A stretch of DNA of 42,056 nucleotides, from NCBI RefSeq assembly GCF_900199455.1, contig NZ_FZQR01000036.1, forward strand, positions 1-42,056. Direction: 5' to 3'. Both the position numbers and the translations under genes were made by a program. Origin of the DNA: Mesorhizobium carmichaelinearum. Lineage in GTDB: Bacteria > Pseudomonadota > Alphaproteobacteria > Rhizobiales > Rhizobiaceae. A model generated the notes under the pieces. That model did not search any database. It saw nothing but the letters and a program-made list of their open reading frames with translations, and was not told where the DNA came from. Each line of letters starts with the position of its first letter. The first letter of the stretch is position 1. Shown here in pieces: positions 41,943-42,056 of the stretch.

Positions 41943-42056
41943 TCAGGCCACGGCCTTGAGTGGCGCGGGGGCATAGGCCCAGGGCAGCAGGTCGTCGAGC
42001 TGGCTTTGCGGATGGCCTGCGACGATGCGGGTGATGACGTCGGCGAGGTAGGCGTA
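41943..42056 (-). CDS. IS66-type transposase, C-terminal fragment at the window edge
   Basis: The minus strand reads YAYLADVITRIVAGHPQSQL and DDLLPWAYAPAPLKAVA then stop, the usual end of IS66-family transposases (HPQSxLDELLPWAY). The gene continues beyond the right edge of the window. It lies 28 bases after the IS6 right end. Confidence 0.8.
   Translation of the reverse strand, partial: YAYLADVITRIVAGHPQSQLDDLLPWAYAPAPLKAVA

Noticed and set aside
1..42056. tRNA genes, rRNA genes or CRISPR arrays
   Set aside because: No cloverleaf-like gene, rRNA segment or regularly spaced repeat array was seen in reading the window.

Overview
The window is a symbiosis region of a nodulating, nitrogen-fixing alphaproteobacterium (order Hyphomicrobiales), either a symbiosis island or a symbiotic plasmid. 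The evidence is the combination of fixX, nifA, nodD with a nod box, a complete fixNOQP-fixGHIS set with an FnrN-type regulator, an anaerobic hemN with a FixK-type site, a sigma-54-type dctA, and a complete gibberellin operon. The mix recalls Mesorhizobium, Rhizobium or Sinorhizobium; the genus cannot be fixed from this sequence alone.

Layout. 1-0.6 kb: the 3' end of fixX, then remnants of an IS3-family and an IS110-family element. 0.8-4.1 kb: nifA and nodD on the minus strand, and a nod box pointing right. 4.1-6.8 kb: an IS3-family element split by an IS110-family element. 6.8-8.85 kb: a clipped small reading frame and hemN. 9.0-11.4 kb: an IS630-family element split by a second IS110-family element. 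11.8-13.3 kb: dctA. 13.4-14.9 kb: an IS701-type element with target duplication. 15.1-16.2 kb: a LacI-type regulator. 16.6-24.7 kb: fixNOQP and fixGHIS on the minus strand, with a FixK/FNR box before fixN. 25.2-28.7 kb: fnrN, a lipoprotein, and a GntR regulator followed by a free-standing effector-domain protein. 29.0-39.2 kb: a CYP115 remnant, then CYP112, CYP114, a ferredoxin-SDR fusion, CYP117, GGPP synthase, CPS, KS and a type 2 IPP isomerase. 39.2-42 kb: an IS630 remnant, a MocR-type regulator, an IS6-family element and the tail of an IS66-type transposase.

How the genes work together. NodD answers plant flavonoids. NifA drives nitrogen fixation under low oxygen. The cbb3 oxidase (FixNOQP), matured by FixGHIS, respires at nodule oxygen levels. 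HemN supplies heme without oxygen. DctA imports the plant dicarboxylates that fuel the bacteroid. FnrN probably controls the fixN and hemN sites. The GC-rich gibberellin operon converts IPP/DMAPP through GGPP, ent-CPP, ent-kaurene, ent-kaurenoic acid and GA12 to GA9. The decayed CYP115 suggests the GA9 to GA4 step is missing here.

The most notable sequence-level points are: IS110 elements nested in other insertion sequences, with long 3' non-coding ends that could encode bridge RNAs; an inverted-repeat copy covering the ribosome site and start codon of one IS110 recombinase; an orphan nod box cut off by IS3; a HemN with Phe in place of a conserved Cys; an uninterrupted ferredoxin-SDR reading frame; and the frameshifted CYP115 remnant.
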